This document shows positions 61,701 to 64,000 of a stretch of DNA of 64,000 nucleotides, piece after piece. Below the pieces are notes generated by a model that worked only from the letters and a program-made list of their open reading frames with translations, did no database searches and was not told the origin of the DNA. The stretch is from assembly GCA_036850595.1 (NCBI GenBank), contig CM072168.1:16297982-16361981 (forward strand), read 5' to 3'. Both the position numbers and the translations under genes were made by a program. The stretch is from Rhyacichthys aspro (taxonomy: Eukaryota; Chordata; Actinopteri; Gobiiformes; Rhyacichthyidae). Numbering within the stretch: position 1 is the stretch's first letter; every line of letters begins with the position of its first letter.

Positions 61701-62567
61701 CATTCCCACATATATCCAAGTGACGTATGGTATATCAGCCGTAAAGAGTGTAGAAATGAAGATTGAAAAAAAATGGAGCACTCATGGACACAGTGTTGAT
61801 GATATGTGGTAAACCTAACAGCAGTAAAATGGATTGCAGGGTTTTATGAATGGCACAGGACTGAGGAAGGTCGAGACACAAAGGGATAGTTGGTCCAAAT
61901 GAACAGGTGGTTAAGAAAGGAATGTCTGTGTTCAAGCTTAGCAAGTAGAGTGGACCTGGACATCTCAGAAGATGTAATGTAGAAGTGGTCACATACACAA
62001 TTTCATTACAAGCCTGCAGCTTCAAGTTAGAAAACTAGCGATAATGCCTAAGTTGTATTTGTACAGCTGTGTTTGGAGAAGGGAATTTCAAAGGAAAGCA
62101 ACAGATACAGACATTAGGCAGGTCATAATGTTTTGGCTTCTTGGAAAGTGATTATCACAATCATTACTGAAAGTGAAGCATAATAACACAATAATACTAA
62201 AAAGGGAGAAATGCTTTGTGAAAGCATATACATATATATATATTTTACATTTTCTATGTCCTTTTAATGTCATAACTACTCACTATTTCAGGCTTACTGG
62301 CAAAAGAGATGGCTTCATTTGTTTCGGCTGAAGAGGGCTAAATCTTAACCACATCAACACAGATAACGTAACCCTTTGGTGTTTAACAGTGTCATTTGAT
62401 AAGCAAGTGGTGATCTACCTACAATTTCACTAGGAATATAAAGGTAAAAAACACACAAAATATACCATGAGACACTGCTGTTCACATTATGGCCACCTAT
62501 GTAAAAACAGAACGTTTAAACGACTAAATAGTACAAAAGAAGATGCAAAAAGTGGAAATAAGCCCCC

Positions 62568-62573
62568 TTTATT
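62568..62573 (-). terminator. Candidate distal poly(A) signal (AATAAA) of lrp1b
   Basis: A canonical AATAAA sits on the minus strand in the context TTGAATAAAGGGGGC, with T-rich sequence 15-40 nt downstream. It lies about 1.0 kb after the stop codon. Cleavage would be expected near 62550. The hexamers at 62779-62784 and 63523-63528 are alternatives that would give shorter UTRs. Confidence 0.45.
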
Positions 62574-63522
62574 CAATATCGATTTACATTTTATATAAAA
62601 ATTACTTACATTTAATACATTTCTTCAAAATACAAGCAGCCAAACAACATACAAATCAAATACAAAATTATAAAATTTCTTATATTTATCATCTTCCTTC
62701 AAAGTAACAGATGTGTTTCATAATAACTCTTTGTAATAACCTCTTGTAGCTGTGTTAAATCTCTTCCTTTTCCACATTTTTATTCCATCTGTTGACATAT
62801 GAGACCTAGAAAAATATGGTTTTCAGTATCTGTCTTTTCAGTGTACAGTACGGGATCTGGGAATCTGATCGGAGAACATTCAAGGTGGGCTTTAATCTCT
62901 TTCACCAAAAGATAAGTTGGTATGCTATTTCACTGTCATAACATGGTGAGTGGTGCTCCAAATCGGCAGAAATGGGAAAGACAGCAGACCTATGGAGTTA
63001 CACATAGTGTGTGACAAACTATCATGTTATGGCCTTTACTGGAAATCCAGTCTGTCAGTCAGGTAATACAAAACAATGAGTGTCCTGCTCACGAGAGAGG
63101 TTTTGTAATCACATGACACGTAAATGAACAAACTAATGCTAAAAGCCTCGGAAACAAACCACATAATGCTTCTCTATGATACTTACATTTCTCCAGGAAA
63201 ACCAAAGCTGTCTTTTTACCATCACACAACAGACAGTGTTCTTTTTTCAATATCAAATCGAAACAGGTATGAGAGATGAGCACTGCATTTCAGAGTTTTA
63301 CTGTGCACAAGTGTTGCTTATGGTATTAAATGTTTTTTTTTGCAAACCAGGAGCTTCACTTCAGTGTCACAGCGCTGCATAACTTATGACTGACAAACAA
63401 TAGAAAGCAAACAGTCAATGGTAAATTAAACTTTCAGCACACCAACAAGGACATTATGCTGATGCTAGTTAAACCAGTTAAACCTAAGCTTCATAGGAAA
63501 TAGAAAACTCTGCTTTCCTCTG

Positions 63523-63528
63523 TTTATT
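63523..63528 (-). terminator. Candidate proximal poly(A) signal (AATAAA) of lrp1b
   Basis: This AATAAA lies only about 50 nt after the stop codon on the minus strand, within TATATAATAAACAGAGG and next to a Pumilio-like TGTATATA box. If used it would leave a UTR of about 75 nt, which is unusually short for a brain-type receptor mRNA, so it is probably not the main site. Confidence 0.25.
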
Positions 63529-63578
63529 ATATACATTGTACACTGTGGTATAAAAGAAGTAAAAAGTGTAAAGATAGG

Positions 63579-63719
63579 CTATGCGGCGGTTTCATGAATT
63601 GTCCCCTCTAGTTTCTTTGGGAGTAGCTCTCTCCTCTCATCAATACTGATGACTGGCTTGCGGCAGTTTTGCCCGTCCAGGTAAATCTTTGCATACACTG
63701 GGTTGGAGTAGTTCATGGG
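63579..63719 (-). CDS. lrp1b: Terminal coding exon of LDL receptor-related protein 1B (partial gene, C-terminal tail)
   Basis: This is the last exon of a very large type I membrane endocytic receptor of the LDL receptor family. Read on the minus strand it encodes 46 residues plus a TAG stop at 63579-63581. Residues 5-9 are SNPVY, the membrane-distal NPxY signal that binds PTB-domain adaptors in LRP tails. Next comes a segment with YAKIYLDGQNCRKP and then DERRELLPKK, close to the tail of LRP1B as I know it; LRP1 has an equivalent SNPVY-to-DEKRELL layout but a different ending. The exon starts in frame right after a good splice acceptor (pyrimidine tract, then CCATACAG, with the AG at 63720-63721), so the upstream boundary is an intron, not a start codon. 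The remaining exons lie beyond the right edge. The frame is open and undamaged, so the gene looks functional. The symbol rests on remembered family similarity; a duplicate paralogue cannot be excluded. Confidence 0.9.
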   Translation of the reverse strand, partial: PMNYSNPVYAKIYLDGQNCRKPVISIDERRELLPKKLEGTIHETAA

Positions 63720-63748
63720 CTGTATGGACAGACAAAAAGAGAGAAGTT
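63720..63748 (-). other. lrp1b: Splice acceptor of the last lrp1b intron
   Basis: On the minus strand a pyrimidine-rich tract (CTTCTCTCTTTTTGTCTGTC) runs into CCATACAG, directly followed by the codon for the Pro that precedes MNYSNPVY. The AG is the complement of the CT at 63720-63721. This is a textbook acceptor, and it fixes the exon start in phase 0. Confidence 0.85.
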
Positions 63749-64000
63749 GTGTTAATACATATACATATTTATTCATGGCTGTTTATTTTTAAAGCTGTGT
63801 GAGTCTTAAAGCTGCATTAAAGGATTTGTCATAGTCACCAGGGGCGAGAGTAACCAACAGAGAGCAGCCATTTTCTGTTAACACCTCCACAGACAGGATC
63901 ATCATTATGATGCTTTTAGCTCTGTTTTGGTTCTGTCTAAATGGGACATAAATATATCTAACTCACTGGTGGTCTGCACTGTGGGTGACTCAGGGATAAT
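63720..64000 (-). other. lrp1b: Last intron of lrp1b (partial)
   Basis: This is sequence upstream (in gene sense) of the final acceptor, running off the window. No second LRP exon could be recognised in it: no NPxY, no transmembrane segment, no EGF or LDLa cysteine pattern. The stretch around 63807-63880 has the texture of a common fish dispersed repeat (AAGCTGCATTAAAGG and following), but I could not delimit it. Confidence 0.7.

Larger units (their letters stand above)
62550..63578 (-). other. lrp1b: Probable 3' UTR of lrp1b
   Basis: This is noncoding sequence after the lrp1b stop codon on the minus strand, increasingly AT-rich towards 62.55 kb. It contains three minus-strand AATAAA hexamers, at 63523-63528, 62779-62784 and 62568-62573. 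The distal one is preceded by a long AT-rich stretch typical of terminal UTR sequence, and T-rich sequence with TTTTTGC and TTCTTTTGT follows it, so I take it as the main end. A TGTATATA box (minus sense, 63528-63535) fits the Pumilio-binding consensus. The UTR end is inferred; no transcript evidence is available. Confidence 0.5.

Noticed and set aside
1..62500. NXPH2 or another neighbouring gene of the LRP1B region
   Set aside because: No recognisable exon, splice-bounded conserved frame or signal peptide of such a gene was found on either strand.
1..64000. CRISPR arrays, phage-like or bacterial gene clusters, endogenous viral genes
   Set aside because: No direct-repeat/spacer pattern, no dense coding, no retroviral gag/pol/env motifs seen.

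Overview
This window looks like about 64 kb of a bony-fish (probably percomorph teleost) nuclear genome, and almost all of it is noncoding. The evidence is: (1) a single vertebrate coding exon, the last exon of lrp1b, on the minus strand near the right edge; (2) fish-type interspersed repeats, namely several copies of one tRNA-derived SINE, a second SINE with a GCGCTTTGAG...TATATAAAT tail, and an internally deleted Tc1-like transposon; (3) long dinucleotide microsatellites and AT-rich sequence. There are no operons, bacterial-type genes, CRISPR arrays, RNA genes or intact transposons.

Layout. 1-5.2 kb: AT-rich intergenic DNA with one GC-richer block (0.96-1.26 kb). 5.2-5.6 kb: repeat cluster. 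5.6-15 kb: intergenic DNA with two blocks that resemble conserved noncoding elements (CNEs), a SINE with an 11-bp target-site duplication (11.74-12.15 kb) and an older SINE copy (14.1 kb). 15.2 kb: (TA)n. 15.3-21 kb: intergenic DNA with CNE-like blocks. 21.03 kb: (TG)44. 21.5 kb: second SINE type. 22.0-22.83 kb: a very abnormal homopolymer mosaic that may be an assembly or sequencing artefact. 22.8-53.7 kb: a long desert with CNE-like blocks, old SINE copies (26.2, 39.1, 44.0 kb), fragments of an unclassified small repeat family with inverted ends (48.4, 52.3 kb) and a coding-like island I could not identify (35.2-35.7 kb). 53.73-54.23 kb: a compact insertion flanked by an 8-bp direct repeat, carrying an inward-facing reading frame. 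54.3-58.4 kb: GC-rich CNE-like DNA. 58.48-58.77 kb: Tc1-like remnant. 59-62.5 kb: intergenic DNA with a strong CNE-like block at 61.3-61.7 kb. 62.55-63.72 kb: lrp1b 3' UTR and last coding exon. 63.72-64 kb: last lrp1b intron.

Only one gene is supported, so there is no gene-to-gene system to describe. The biological reading is the downstream flank of lrp1b. In mammals LRP1B is followed by a large gene-poor interval before NXPH2. No NXPH2 exon is visible here, so I infer that the window lies inside the equivalent gene desert. The CNE-like calls rest on composition and motif texture alone, because conservation cannot be measured from one sequence.
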